From: Candidula unifasciata
Lineage: Eukaryota > Mollusca > Gastropoda > Stylommatophora > Geomitridae
Assembly (NCBI GenBank): GCA_905116865.2
Contig: CAJHNH020002093.1
Span: 50,497 to 114,496, forward strand
Direction of reading: 5' to 3'
Length of the DNA: 64,000 nucleotides
In this document: piece after piece, positions 12,060 through 22,790 of the stretch
How positions within the stretch are numbered: the first letter of the stretch is position 1
How the letters are laid out: the number at the start of each line of letters is the position of its first letter
Made by a program: the position numbers and the translations under genes
The notes under the pieces: model-generated
Told to the model about the DNA's origin: nothing
Database searches by the model: none
The model's input: only the letters and a program-made list of their open reading frames with translations

Positions 12060-12170
12060 TCAATATCGGAGAGGTCGTTCCAGGAAACGATCAGCTAGCT
12101 TCCTGCCAGTTTACCCAATGTATGCCTTGTTGCATCTTTTGCAGATTATTGCATAAATTACGTTGCGGGA
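12060..12170 (-). pseudogene. GIY-YIG endonuclease remnant of the PLE
   Basis: The frame reads NVIYAIICKRCNKAYIG, stop, TGRKLADRFLE. It preserves the IY...YIG core, a CxxC pair within it and the catalytic-helix Arg of the GIY-YIG fold. In PLEs the position after YIG is usually Glu; here a TAA replaces it, and another stop follows about 19 codons later. The domain would cleave the integration target in an intact element. Confidence 0.8.
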
Positions 12171-12207
12171 TTCGCAAGTAAAAGGTTACCTAATTTGGAA
12201 AGAACCA

Positions 12208-12471
12208 TTAGGGAAACTGACCGAAGAAGTCTTGACAACAAAAAGACATGTCTTTAACGTAACATTCAGTAGTTCCAAAATGAAGTGCTGTGTGGATCGG
12301 TGGGAGTCGGCTTTTCACAAGTATATCTTTGAAGTTGCGGTCTCGTCTATAAATTAATCTAGGTTTTTCACTAAAGATAATCTTGGTGTCCGGATCAGAG
12401 CGGAGAATGTCCAAATGACGAAAGAATACTTTGGAAGCAACCACATTGTTAGGGTGACAAGTCAAAATCAA
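12208..12471 (-). pseudogene. PLE segment between RT thumb and GIY-YIG
   Basis: This open stretch reads LILTCHPNN...DILRSDPDTKIIFSEKPRLIYRR...FKDILVKSRL, the spacer typical of Penelope-like proteins between RT and nuclease. It is separated from the RT part (13187-13603) only by the 659-bp transposon, and the frame RDALL across the empty site matches the flanks. Confidence 0.85.
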
Positions 12472-12511
12472 TTTGGGTTCTTCGCTGGTGGAATTACGTT
12501 TGGTTAGGAGA

Positions 12512-12519
12512 GCATCTCT
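12512..12519. repeat. Target duplication, left copy
   Basis: GCATCTCT, identical to 13179-13186 on the other side of the foldback transposon. Confidence 0.9.
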
Positions 12520-12691
12520 GGCTCTCCTTTCAACTACGGCCGGTAGACAGCAGTAGACGGCCGGTTAGTCGGAGTTCTGCCTTCTTGCTGCAGTGCAATT
12601 ACGGAGTGCAAAGGAGGGAACGAAACAAAACAAAGGACATAATTACTGTGTGTTGGCGATAGACAGCGTGCACTGCCCTGCTAAAATCATA

Positions 12692-12770
12692 CGGTTAGGG
12701 TTTGGGTTAGGGGTAGAGGTAGGGTGTGGGATAGGTTTAGGGTTAGGGTGTGGGTTAGGGTAACGGTTAG
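12692..12770 (+). repeat. TTAGGG-like degenerate array, left arm
   Basis: Variants of GGTTAGGG, GGTTTGGG, GGGTGTGGG and GGGGTAGA in a G-rich run. It faces the C-rich counterpart at 12809-12898 across 38 bp. Confidence 0.9.
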
Positions 12771-12808
12771 TGTCGCCGCATCTCGTCTTCGCACAAACTC
12801 ATAGTAGC

Positions 12809-12898
12809 AACCCAAACCCTAACTCTAACCCTACACCTAACCCAAACCCTACCCCTACCCCTAACCCTAACCCAAACCCTAACCCAAACCCTAACCGT
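12809..12898 (-). repeat. CCCTAA-like degenerate array, right arm
   Basis: AACCCAAACCCTAACTCTAA-type repeats, complementary to the left arm. Together they can form a long hairpin, and the G-rich strand of either arm could form G-quadruplexes. Confidence 0.9.
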
Positions 12899-13141
12899 AT
12901 GATGACAGTAGGGCACTGCACGCTGTCTATCGCCAACACACAGTAATTAGGTCCCTTGTTTCGTTCCCTCTATTCCACACCGTAATGCGTCGCAAGAAGC
13001 GGTAAGTGAACGCGGTCGCTAATGTGAGTTGCAGCGCGGGGTCTGCCAGGCATGTCGACCTCACTGTGTTTTCTGATTAGTGCCTTCTCCAGTCCGTAAT
13101 TGCACTGCAGCCAGGGGACAGAACTCCGACTAACCGGCCGT

Positions 13142-13603
13142 CTACTTTTGTCTACCGGCCGGAGTTGAAAGGAGAGCCGCATCTCTCCTGGTGATTGTTG
13201 AAACGTTGTTTAGAGCCCCTTCTAGAATGTATTCTAGGTAGAAACAGGCACAGAAGAAATCAAGAAGTTTAACTGATTTATCAAAGAAGTCACAATCATC
13301 AGAGCACAACCTGCGCAATCGAAGGAGCTGTGAATACGGAAAATAATTTTTACACGGTAGTGGGTGAGAAGACGTATAGAGGAGATTACTGTAAGAATCC
13401 ATGGGTTTGTAGGAGGCTATGATCTTCAGACACGGAAAATCAATGCTAGCCGTGATGTCAAGAAAGTTTACTGAAGTGGTGGAGATCAGTGAGGTGAATT
13501 TGATAGCCGGATTGACATTGTTGATGTAAGTGATGAACTGGTCACGTTCAACCTTGGTCATTTCGGTGATACCAACGCCATCATCTATGTATCTCCTATA
13601 CAA
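13142..13603 (-). pseudogene. PLE reverse transcriptase core (motif C onward)
   Basis: Open segment starting at the catalytic YIDD box (YRRYIDDGVGI) and continuing through VNFLDITASI and KPMDSYSNLLYTSSHPLPCK, the fingerprints of Penelope RTs. The last 12 or so codons below 13179 are not PLE but belong to the inserted transposon end. Both catalytic Asp of YIDD are present. Confidence 0.88.
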
Positions 13604-13793
13604 CTCCGGAAACTTGCCCGGTTATGATAAACTGACCTCATATTCCAGGTGGCCCATAAAGAGGCACGCGTAACTGGGACCCATCTTGATGCCCATCGCG
13701 ACCCCACTGATCTGGTTGAAGTAATCACTATTGAACTCAAAAGAGTTAAGGGTTGGACCTTCTGTCCAAATAGAACTAGAGTGTCCTAAGACC

Positions 13794-13905
<112 letters not shown>

Positions 13906-14168
13906 AGGGATAGACGTATAGAGGGAGCATACGTCTATCAGGAAAAAATGATAGGTTTTATTAGGAAGTAGCCTGACGGATCCAAAAATGATGAGGGCAT
14001 GGTTAGTGTCTTTGACAAATGAAGGGATACTGGTGACAATCAGTTAGAAAATACTATCTAAAAATCAGAAAGATACACCGTGGGACAGGAGCACGCAGAT
14101 ACAATGGGACGTCCAGTGTTGTTAGGCTTATGGATCTTAGGCAGCAAGTACGTACACGGTTTGTCGAG

Positions 14169-14770
14169 TTAGCTGTAAAAAACACGCACATTGTTGGCCT
14201 GCTTAGGAAAAGTACCTTGTGAAATAAATGATTGTAACGTGTCCTTGACTTTCTCATTGTTGGAGACTCTTCTGGCAGAACAGCAAACGGAGTTTCCGAG
14301 TTGGGTGCTGGCTTCTTCAATACAAAGATGCTTCCTCCAAACCACCACAGCGCTCCCTTTGCCAGCCGATTTTATAACAATATCATCTCTTTTTCTGAGG
14401 GAGGAGAGTGCCCGCCATTGACCTGTGGTGAGGTTGGATGTAGATAAAGACCTTTGTTCAAGCTGTTGGATAGTATGGAGCGTGTGGATGATGTATAGAT
14501 CAAGCGCCTTAGATTTACCAGCAGGAGTCCACTGTGAAATGGATTTGTTGGCCGTTGAAAGAAATGTATTTTCTACAACAGGCACCATGGGAGCGGGTGG
14601 TTGACCCCAGTGATGATGTTTCAGGTATAGACGGCGATTGAAGGAGTGTGCATCCTGGAGGAGAGTGTATTTGTCAGCACGTGGTCTTAGAGGGACAGAT
14701 TTCAAGCCTTTACTAAGGAGTGAGCGTTCAACATCGGAGAGGGGTAGGTCGGGTGGGATGTAAACAAGAT
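14169..14770 (-). pseudogene. PLE N-terminal RT region
   Basis: The frame is open from about 14770: NLVYIPPDLPLSDVERSLLS, then FNRRLYLKHHHW and RKRDDIVIKSAGKGSAVVVW, all characteristic of the Penelope protein upstream of the RT palm. A stop near 14169 separates it from the KIHKPNN block, which continues in the adjacent reading. Confidence 0.82.
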
Positions 14771-15140
14771 TTTGGGCTAGGGCTGGATTAGCAGGTGCTC
14801 CAAAGGATTGTGAAAAGGGGGGTGGCAGTTCATTTTATTCTTCTTTGTATTGGTAAGGAAAGAATACCACTCCTGATTGGTGGTGTGAATAGTAGAGCGG
14901 ATGATCAAATAGGCCAGCCTGTTGTTGGTCAAGAGCTACATAGATTGTAGACTAGAATATCAATCCGTCCGCCCAGTGGTTGGAGGTGGCGTTCGTGTGC
15001 ATCTAATAAGCAACGCATGCGTAGATAAGCGCATTTCTCTTCAATTCTGGCCATAGGTTGGCTGACGAGAGCACAAAAATGAACAGTAATTAGAACTTGT
15101 TGAAATTGGTTCACACCATTTCTTCGGTAAATCAATGGAA

Positions 15141-15472
15141 GAAGGTGTGTAAAAATAGAGACGTTAGGAAGGTATAAAGGGGATCAAATTAGGACAATAT
15201 TCTAAAGTGAATTTCCAACAATAGAGAACTAAAACAAAATGTTTCTCTACATGGATTTGACAAAGATTAAGGAAACATTGCCACTTCACTGAATAAAAAT
15301 AAAAATAGGAGATAAACTTTGAAAACCAAATACTTTTAACGGCTGGGTTGACAGTACATACTTTGTATTGACTTCCTTAAATATAAATTCAGAACACTGC
15401 ACATTGGGGGATTGGGGGAGGGAGCAGGGGGAGGGGACACGTTTGCATTCTCGAACTTGAGAGAGAAATAGA
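15141..15472. other. Non-coding DNA with G-rich patch
   Basis: No gene seen. A G-rich run at about 15405-15437 (GGGGGATTGGGGGAGGGAGC then GGGGGAGGGG) could form a G-quadruplex. Confidence 0.5.
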
Positions 15473-15479
15473 GAGAAAT

Positions 15480-15542
<63 letters not shown>

Positions 15543-15562
15543 GCGAGAGGGAGAGAGAGAGT
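15473..15562. repeat. (GA)n microsatellite
   Basis: GA repeats with minor interruptions near 15540. Confidence 0.95.
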
Positions 15563-16088
15563 CTGAAATATTATTATGCAACAGCTTACATTGTTTGAAA
15601 TAAATTTTGTATTGGCAACGCTGTGTTTTTATGACTAGAATTGCTATGCTATTTCCCACAACGAACATGTCTACGCTTTGTCTATTCCTCACTCCTTGCC
15701 TGATAATATCATCTCACGCAATATATCAGAATTAATGTCAGACGAACTCCAACAAAGAATTGCAGAATACGGATCGCAGTCAATGCAGTTTGTGATATTG
15801 TATATTAGCATGTTCTGCTGCAGTCCTATCTTAAATATATTATGAGGAGCACTTCCGTCTATGTGTCTCTTCACCCGTGTTTGACTACGATCCTATTCAA
15901 GCGCCATTAGCCATACAGCCACAAGGCTTACATCACGTCTGTCGGATTTAAAGGTACGGCTTGAATTTAACGTTTTCAGCCCCAAGAAACTATTAATCTA
16001 GCTGTGCCCATCCAAGCAGTAAATAATTTATTATGAAAAGTTAGAAGAGATACTCCATGGGAGGAAGGTAGTCAAACTAATCTATTTC
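15563..16088. other. Non-coding DNA
   Basis: No recognisable feature. Confidence 0.45.
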
Positions 16089-16190
16089 GAAGAAGAAGAA
16101 GAAGAAGAAGAAGAAGAAGAAGAAGAAGAAGAAGAAGAAGAAGAAGAAGAAGAAGAAGAAGAAAAAAAAAAGAAGAAGAAAGAGAAGCTA
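16089..16190. repeat. (GAA)n trinucleotide tract
   Basis: About 70 bp of pure GAA followed by A-rich variants. A purine-only strand of this length can adopt triplex (H-DNA) structure. Confidence 0.95.
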
Positions 16191-16946
16191 AACTAATAAC
16201 TCAGATACAAAGATGTGATGTGTGTGTGTTACATAACATCCGGTCTATATTGCTAGTAAAAAAGACAAGCACTCAAAATTATATCTTGGAATGATCACCA
16301 GGAAACGTTTGGTGATTTAAAATTTCAATACGACGAAGCGGCCTTTTTTAGGAATGTATTGTGATCAGCATAGACTATTTGAAAAAAAAAAAAATCGTGT
16401 TTCTTATATATAAACATCTTGGTTATGGAAATATATATATGAACAATGTATCTTTGTAAATAGCTGTGTGTCCAGAATGAAATTTAAAGAAGAGAGAATA
16501 ACAATCTTACATCCCGATAGCTCTAGTGGCTCATGAACAGGCTGGTTTTTTTAACGTCCAGTCATTCTTGTTGCCTCTATTTTAAAACTTTTGGTTGTAG
16601 ACTTATAGACTCGTTTGACCCATTATACCCGGCAGCGATTTTCCCCATTATTCTTTAGTGATTTACAAGACAGTTTGTGTGCTAATCCATTATATCTGCT
16701 TTTACTTTCATCTAAGAACTATTGCCCTACAATAACAAACGTGCTAATCGCCATTTTAAAGGCGAACGCAGATGGAGGGGAAAAAAAAAACAACTTCATC
16801 GCTAGCATCGGCTATAGGACTACCTTGTTCCTTATGAGCACCAGATATTTTATCGTTCTGAAAGTGGAGACCTGTCTGTTTTCCGTGCCTATTTTGTTTT
16901 TCAACTCATTGAGATCACCATTGTATTTGCTCGAAAGCTGTTTTCT
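16191..16946. other. Non-coding DNA
   Basis: No recognisable gene. Short A runs at 16381-16394 and 16781-16790. Confidence 0.45.
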
Positions 16947-16982
<36 letters not shown>

Positions 16983-17042
16983 TCTCTCTCTTTCTCTCTC
17001 CCCCCCCTCTCTCTCTCTCTCTCTCCGCGAGTGTGTGTGTGT
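16947..17042. repeat. (CT)n tract with short (GT)n
   Basis: CT repeats to about 17026, then GT at 17032-17042. Confidence 0.93.
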
Positions 17043-17429
17043 TTTTTAAATGGTATTGTGGCTGAAAACATTAAAACATTCTTTATTGTCTGCAAGATAT
17101 GTGAAACCCTGTCAAAACTTGTTTGAGAATTTTTTCGTTTTGTAAGAGCAGGCAGTCACTTTCAAGTGCTCTGAATATTTTAGCTTTAGAAGCGTCAACA
17201 CAGATTCAACATTTCTATGCAAACAGGCGGTGCTTATGTGTGAGGGCATCTCATATTCCTAAGTCCCTGTTGAACTTGTTGAGGCGACTTTAGTGCTGGA
17301 AATTAGAACTAAATCTAAGACTGTATATGAATCCAATGATATAATTTTAATCTTATTACAGGACGGTGGTTTTAGGTAATGTCTAGGGCACAGTCTTGCC
17401 TTAATTTTCTGGTTGATGTCCTCATTAGT
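17043..17429. other. Non-coding DNA
   Basis: No recognisable feature. Confidence 0.4.
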
Positions 17430-18310
17430 TTCTTCTGTTGTTAAAGTGACCAGTCATAGGGTATTTTCCAATCAGAATTAGCCACCGCTGACAAGAATTT
17501 CAAGGGACATATACTAATCCCACAGTTGTTCAAATTAGACTTCAGAATCCCTAGAATGTCAAATTCAGGTATAACATACATAACCCTTGACCCATTAGGG
17601 TCGGGGAGGTGTATGCATGGAAGCACTAGCACATAAACCTGCCATCTTTCTTTGTCTTCCTCTTGATAAATAAGTATATGATAACTAGTCCTGTCCATTT
17701 CTTGATGTTGTCATTCCAGGTTCTTCTTTGCCCTCCTCTTCTTCGACTACCTCCCAATGTTCTTTAAAGTACAGTCCTTGCAATTGAATCATGCCTCATC
17801 ACGTGCCCAAACCATGCTAGCTTGCAACTTTCACCATCGCCAAGAAAGGCTCATGATGTCCCGCAAATTTGTATATTTTGTCTCTGATATATTTATTAGT
17901 TTTGTGTTCTAAATAACTAATTCGTAAAATGCGTCTGTAGCATTAACATTCGAAAGCCTGCATCCTTCTTTCCATTTCCACAATGAGAGTCCAACTCTTA
18001 CATCGTATAAGAAAATAGACATTGCCAGTGATTTGTAAATATTGACCTTGACTGCGATGCTGATTTTGCTCTTCCACATCGTTTTCAGCTGCGACATCGC
18101 GGCTATTGGCACATCAATTTTTGTCTTCATCCCTTTGGTACAGCTGCCATTTAGATATAACTGTCTGGTATGTGGTCTCCATGCTTTGCAGTTCCTATAG
18201 ACGATATAAATGAGCTTTAGTTTTAGTATTTTTCTTCCTGATCTATACTTGTCAGATCTGATACTTCCTACCTTCTTTTTCTCCATTCCGTTTGGTTCAG
18301 CAACCACTAG
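17430..18310 (-). pseudogene. LINE C-terminal region fragment
   Basis: Conceptual translation gives AAMSQLKTMWKSKISIAVKV and NIYKSLAMSIFLYDV (about 18000-18110). After several stops come NISETKYTNLRDIM-like residues, a WFGH-type region and NLE.QHQEMDRTSYH near 17690-17740. This is the order after the RT domain in a LINE family also present at 28110-28450 (YEPLLTTVKGQKN...LTDWTGLRQATMKSIAADHQR). The function in an intact element would be part of the RT ORF. The copy is heavily mutated. Confidence 0.75.
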
Positions 18311-18574
18311 ATGCTCGTGTCTATTGAGAATTGCTCAACAACAGAAATATGTGACTGGTGTTTATACATACGGTATCAAGACATCTATATTTGACCTAAT
18401 ATATAACCTTGATTAAAAAACAAAGGATTTCAATGCCTTTGCCAAATGAGATTGAGTGTGTGGGTAAATTATGAGTGAGTAATGTTTTCACCAGAGACAA
18501 GAACATTTACATTACTTGAAAACCTGACTTATGCTAGTGTAACTAGTACTTTGCCTAGATGATTTGTACACTTT

Positions 18575-19040
18575 CAAGCCTTACTTACTTACTTACTTAT
18601 TTACTTACTTACTATGTCGCTCCTCTTCTACCTTGGGGTATAGAGTTTTCCCTGTGTGATCGCCCGACTTCTCTATTTGCAGTTTTCTTTCTGGCTTGTT
18701 TCCATTCCTGTCCTCTGCCAGTTAGGGACTGTCGGATGTTGTCTTCCCAGCGGATCCTGGCTTGCCCTAGAGGTCTGGTTCCCTGGTTTTTTTAGCCTCC
18801 CATGTCTGCCATGGTGGTCCATTTTCGCCCATTCTGAAAATATGTCTAAACCATCGCAGCTGTGACTGATCCACTCGGTTTTTGTAAAATCTGGGTATCA
18901 AGATATTGACTTATTGTCTGATTGCAACTTTTTCTCCTTTTGATCCTTCTCAGATGTCTTATTTCTGAGACCTGAAGCTGGCTTCTGTGAGCTGTTGTCA
19001 TTGCCCATGACTCACACCCGTAGGTCAGGACTCGCACAAA
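18575..19040 (-). pseudogene. LINE 3'-end fragment with (TAAG)n tail
   Basis: The minus strand encodes RVLTYGCESWAMTTAHRSQL then SEIRHLRRIKRRKSCNQTI, a typical post-RT segment of RTE/L2-like LINE proteins, followed by a degraded RWF.HIFRM-like block. The sequence ends in (GTAA)n at 18584-18613, which on the minus strand is the 3' tail. Confidence 0.8.
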
Positions 19041-19545
19041 GCCGATTACTTAAATTAATGCAAACATTGCAAGAAAACAGAATTAAAAACAGTAATATAT
19101 ACATTTATCCAAAAAGTGCAGTGCATCATTGCAAACATTTTCACAGTTGATAACTGGATGTTTTTTTGTTTTTTTTTTTGGTTCTCTTTTTAATTAGACT
19201 GAGTCAAAATGGACTTTTGCTGTTTTCAGTCCTGGCAATTTGTGTGTATATTTCCTATTTTCCGTTGCATTTTCCTACATTTGTGGACTGAAAGTATATT
19301 TGTGTCTCCCATCCACTGGATGTGTTTGCGTTAATGATTAACTGCATTCCTAATGTCGCACTGTTTGTGTTAGCATTCCTGATAGCTGTCTTATGCTGTT
19401 AATGCGTGTGTATGCCAGTGGACGTACTGAGTCTGCAGTCTGGTCAAATGTTTCCACAAGGGACAGTGATGGACATTCTGTGTTTTCTTTGGCACAAGAG
19501 TGAGAAACTATTTGCTGACTTATTGGCTTTAAAGCTGAATCAGCG
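19041..19545. other. Non-coding DNA
   Basis: Poly(T) near 19161-19180. Nothing else recognisable. Confidence 0.4.
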
Positions 19546-20130
19546 ATTCTTCTTCTTCTTTTTAAAGTCCGTTCCGTGTGCTGTTGGTAGTCGTGTCTAT
19601 CCACACATAGCCTTCTGACTTGTGTACTTTCTATCAACTCGAACACAGAAGATCTTCCATGCCATGATGTCAAACTCTTCAGCAACTTTTCTCTCAGTCA
19701 CTCTCTGCCTCTCTTCTCCTCCAACTTTCCTACCGTCACGATGTACTCCAGTTTTCTCCTTTTCATTGCATAAAAAGAATTCTAGGTTGCCTCCGTCTGA
19801 TGTGGGTAATCAGTTCTCTCTGTGAGTCAGTTTTTTCAAGACGTCCTTTTATTCTTTTCATCTGTCCAGGGTATTCTCACAATTCGTCTCTGAAACCACA
19901 TCTCTGCAACTTCTAAATAAGTTTTCATTAATTAACTGTCTATGATTCACCTCTGTATATCAATATAGGATTAAAATAGCTGTTAAGAATTCGCTTTCTT
20001 GTCTTAAATGACAAAGAAATATTGCATACCATGAGATTACCAAGATGAATTAATGACCACAGATCTTCTGCTGCTTTGTTTTTTCTCAAGGTCAACATGG
20101 GATCACGGTCCTATGGTAAAAACTCCTTAC
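19546..20130 (-). pseudogene. LINE 3'-end fragment with (GAA)n tail
   Basis: The minus strand encodes RRRQ, KEK, ERQRVTE, then SWHGRSSVFELIESTQVRRL and a frame ending DTTTNSTRNG. This corresponds to the conserved ...GRQR...WHG..S..EL......R.LW...VA.A..GT ending shared with copies at 34066-34358, 36074-36289 and 55600-55990. It terminates at a short (GAA)n tail at 19546-19562. Upstream sequence to about 20130 aligns with 36290-36440. Confidence 0.75.
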
Positions 20131-21621
20131 TTAGAAAGGGATTTAAATGTATGACATTGGGTCGGGCGGAATGAGGTGTAGACACCACACCACCCTCATC
20201 TCATATTTCATTTGTTACCCTGATATTAAATGCCATAAGAAATTCTCTTTAAATACTAACAGTTACAAACAACAACATCCGTCGTTGGTGGTGACCACCT
20301 ACAGCAAAAGTTATTACAACTCAGTTACACAGGAAAATTGAATTCAAACATCCCTGTAGAGATTCGGGGTCCTATCGGGGGTGGGGAAGGGGGAGGGGTT
20401 AGTTAGGTTTTGAGGGAGGGGAGAATAGACGCACTGCTCCATAATAAGCTTGATGTGTGAACGTGACTAATCAGGGATGTTACTTTTAATATCCGAGCTC
20501 ATTTGCCTTGCGGGAGTGGCGGGGAGAAAGGGGGGGGGGGGGCAATAGTCTAAATACAATTAAGTCAAATTTGTCAAAGGCATGTGAATGAAAAACTAAA
20601 GTTATGGAACAAGTCTAAAGTCCAAATGTCCAAATGAAGACGAACACCTAGAGCTTTCCGCTTTAGCTTACAGTCGATGAAAGTGAAGAAGCAGAGGAGG
20701 AAGAGATACTATTCCATGTAGGAGAACCCTTTATTTGAAACATACATAACATGTTTCTTGAAATACTCAAGAACAATGAATATTTGACCATCATGGACCT
20801 TTTATATGGTGTATACTGTAGACGCAACAACTTCCTATAGAGGTGAGCTTTTTGTGCTCTTTTTGTTCTGTTCAATTCTTGCTGTCTCCCAGTGACACTA
20901 TTTTGGTCCTTCAGCATAATTATTTTGAGTCAACATTGACGGACCGTTGTCCTCCAGAGCTTCTGCCCGAAGACCAAATACATATGGGACATAAGGTCTC
21001 ACCCAGGTTGTCCATCAAGTGGGACAAATCTCAGACAACCAGTTCATCCTTCTAAATAGTTATAACTGAGGCTCAAGTAGTCACTACACTAAGCAGTACG
21101 TTTGTGTACTCTGTTATCTTGGGCAAGTAAAGAACAGTCTCATTTCTCTTGGTCTACCTCTGCCTCTGCCTCTTCTACTTCTGATCTATCATGTCGTTAT
21201 TATGTTTGAAGAAGTCAAGACGACCTGAATCATAATAAATAGTTGTTGATGTTATGTTTTTTAAATTCTGTAATATAATAATAAAACATTATTTATTCAT
21301 CTCTGCATACAATTATTGAACCGCAGACTTTTCAAGAATTGTTTATGCTCAGTGGGCATGGCTTATTGTGGTGGCTAAAGAAATGTTAGAACCACGAGAT
21401 GATCCTGAGTAAATAAACCCTGCTCTTTTTTTTTTTTTTTTTTTACATTTTTAATTTTTTATTTTATTTATTTAACGACCTGTTGCACATTTTTTTTTTA
21501 GCAAAGGCATTCAACGGCGGAAGCTGCAGATCGTTTATTGATTTTTAAAGAATTGTAATAAACAAAACATCAAACAGATTTATGCTTCACTTGACAAAAA
21601 TCCTCTCTCTCTTCCATCCCT

Positions 21622-21654
<33 letters not shown>

Positions 21655-22283
21655 CGCTATTTCTGCCTGTATACGCACACACATATTTAACAAAGAAGAT
21701 AGTGTTGCAGCTCAGAAGATTAAAAGACCGTCATGCGTCACAGGTTTAATCGACACAGAAGAGACAAAGTTCATAGAATCTGTGTAAGTAAAAGTTATAT
21801 GCTGAATATTTCAGCAACCAAACTCGTCTTTACTTTAAAACACGAGCTTATCTTTTGGGATAACATTTCTCTTTGCAAATAATATATTGCTCTATTAAAA
21901 AACGGGAGTGGAAAAGGGGAAGGATGAAAAGGGGTGGGGGTGGGGTGGGAGGAAGTTTGTGGTGAAATAGAATTAAACAGAAAAAAATATGTCGTACTAA
22001 ATTACACTGACAAGTATGTCTCAAGATCACCCTGATCAGTGTAACAAATTGATCGGTAACAAATGTAATACATGAGAGAGATTCTTTTAAATCGAATAAA
22101 CTGCCCTTGTGATATTCTCCGTATAGCAAAGAAGCAGATCAAATAGCAGTAAAAATCTGAATAACAGATAGGTATGTTAAGGGGCAATGAGAATAAAGAA
22201 AAATAACCAGTTATCAACAGTGAATAGTACAAAAACGCGACAAAGCAAACGTATTTATTGGCTACAGTCTCTTCTGTCATGTC
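20131..22283. other. Non-coding DNA with G-quadruplex candidates and short simple repeats
   Basis: No gene was recognised. G4-prone runs occur at 20377-20398 and 21931-21949. A poly(T) run lies at 21427-21444 and a (CT)n tract at 21620-21652. Confidence 0.5.
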
Positions 22284-22345
22284 ATGAAGATAAGGACAGA
22301 GCACGCAAGGGAATGCCCCGAGTGCTGTGATGTCAATTCTTGGCT
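22284..22345 (+). pseudogene. Terminal scrap of the RNase H-bearing LINE
   Basis: Encodes KIRTEHARECPECCDVN, matching the C-terminal zinc-like CPECCD ending seen at 25200-25265 and 32650-32715. Only the last ~60 bp remains. Confidence 0.65.
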
Positions 22346-22585
22346 CAGTTCAACTCAACTTAACTCGTCTGTCATGCCTCGACTGAATAAACTGGCAATG
22401 TAAACTTTTCAAAGCAAATAAAATTGCGCGGATGTAAGAGCTGGACACTGATATATAGACAGTACGAACGAAAGCTTTATAATTAAAAGGGAAAATGCTG
22501 TAAAGGACTTCCGCACATCTGCTATAGCTATCATGCAACAGATAGCTAAATCAGTAAGAGAATAATTAGACGCACATTCCAAGAA

Positions 22586-22790
22586 GAGGGACCGGACTCT
22601 TTTCAAAAATGACCTTGGCTTCCAGGTATACCCAGCCTTAAATGGATACCAGGTACAGTCATGGGAAGTAAAGACGATTGGCGTGATGATGACCACATCG
22701 CTTACCAAGTGCAGTTTGGTCTATAAAATATAAGTCCAGCTCTATATACACGATATGCCTAGGGGCGTGAAAAAAAGTCCTTTTTTTAAC
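22586..22790 (+). mobile_element. tRNA-derived SINE, family A (5'-truncated or diverged copy)
   Basis: Shares the body TGACCTTGGCTTCCAGGT...ACCCAGCC...GGGAAGTAAAG...GCGTGATG..GACCACA and the tail ...GGGCGTGAAAAAAAGTCCTTT with copies at 47500, 48226 and 54860. The tRNA-like head with Pol III boxes is not evident here. Confidence 0.85.

Larger units (their letters stand above)
12520..13178. mobile_element. 659-bp foldback/MITE-like DNA transposon with telomere-like arms
   Basis: The termini GGCTCTCCTTTCAACTACGG and its near-perfect complement at 13159-13178 are terminal inverted repeats, and inverted similarity extends through most of the element. The left arm runs inward to 12770. The right arm begins at 12809 and carries about 120 extra bp (12978-13098) not found on the left. 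The inner arms are degenerate telomere-like repeats (left 12692-12770, right 12809-12898) around a 38-bp spacer. The perfect 8-bp duplication GCATCTCT is typical of hAT and P superfamilies. It carries no transposase, so it is non-autonomous. The termini are not a classic hAT CAGRG, so the superfamily is open. Confidence 0.92.

Noticed and set aside
12692..12898. Chromosome-fusion scar or internal telomere
   Set aside because: The arrays are degenerate and lie inside a transposon with terminal repeats and an 8-bp target duplication.
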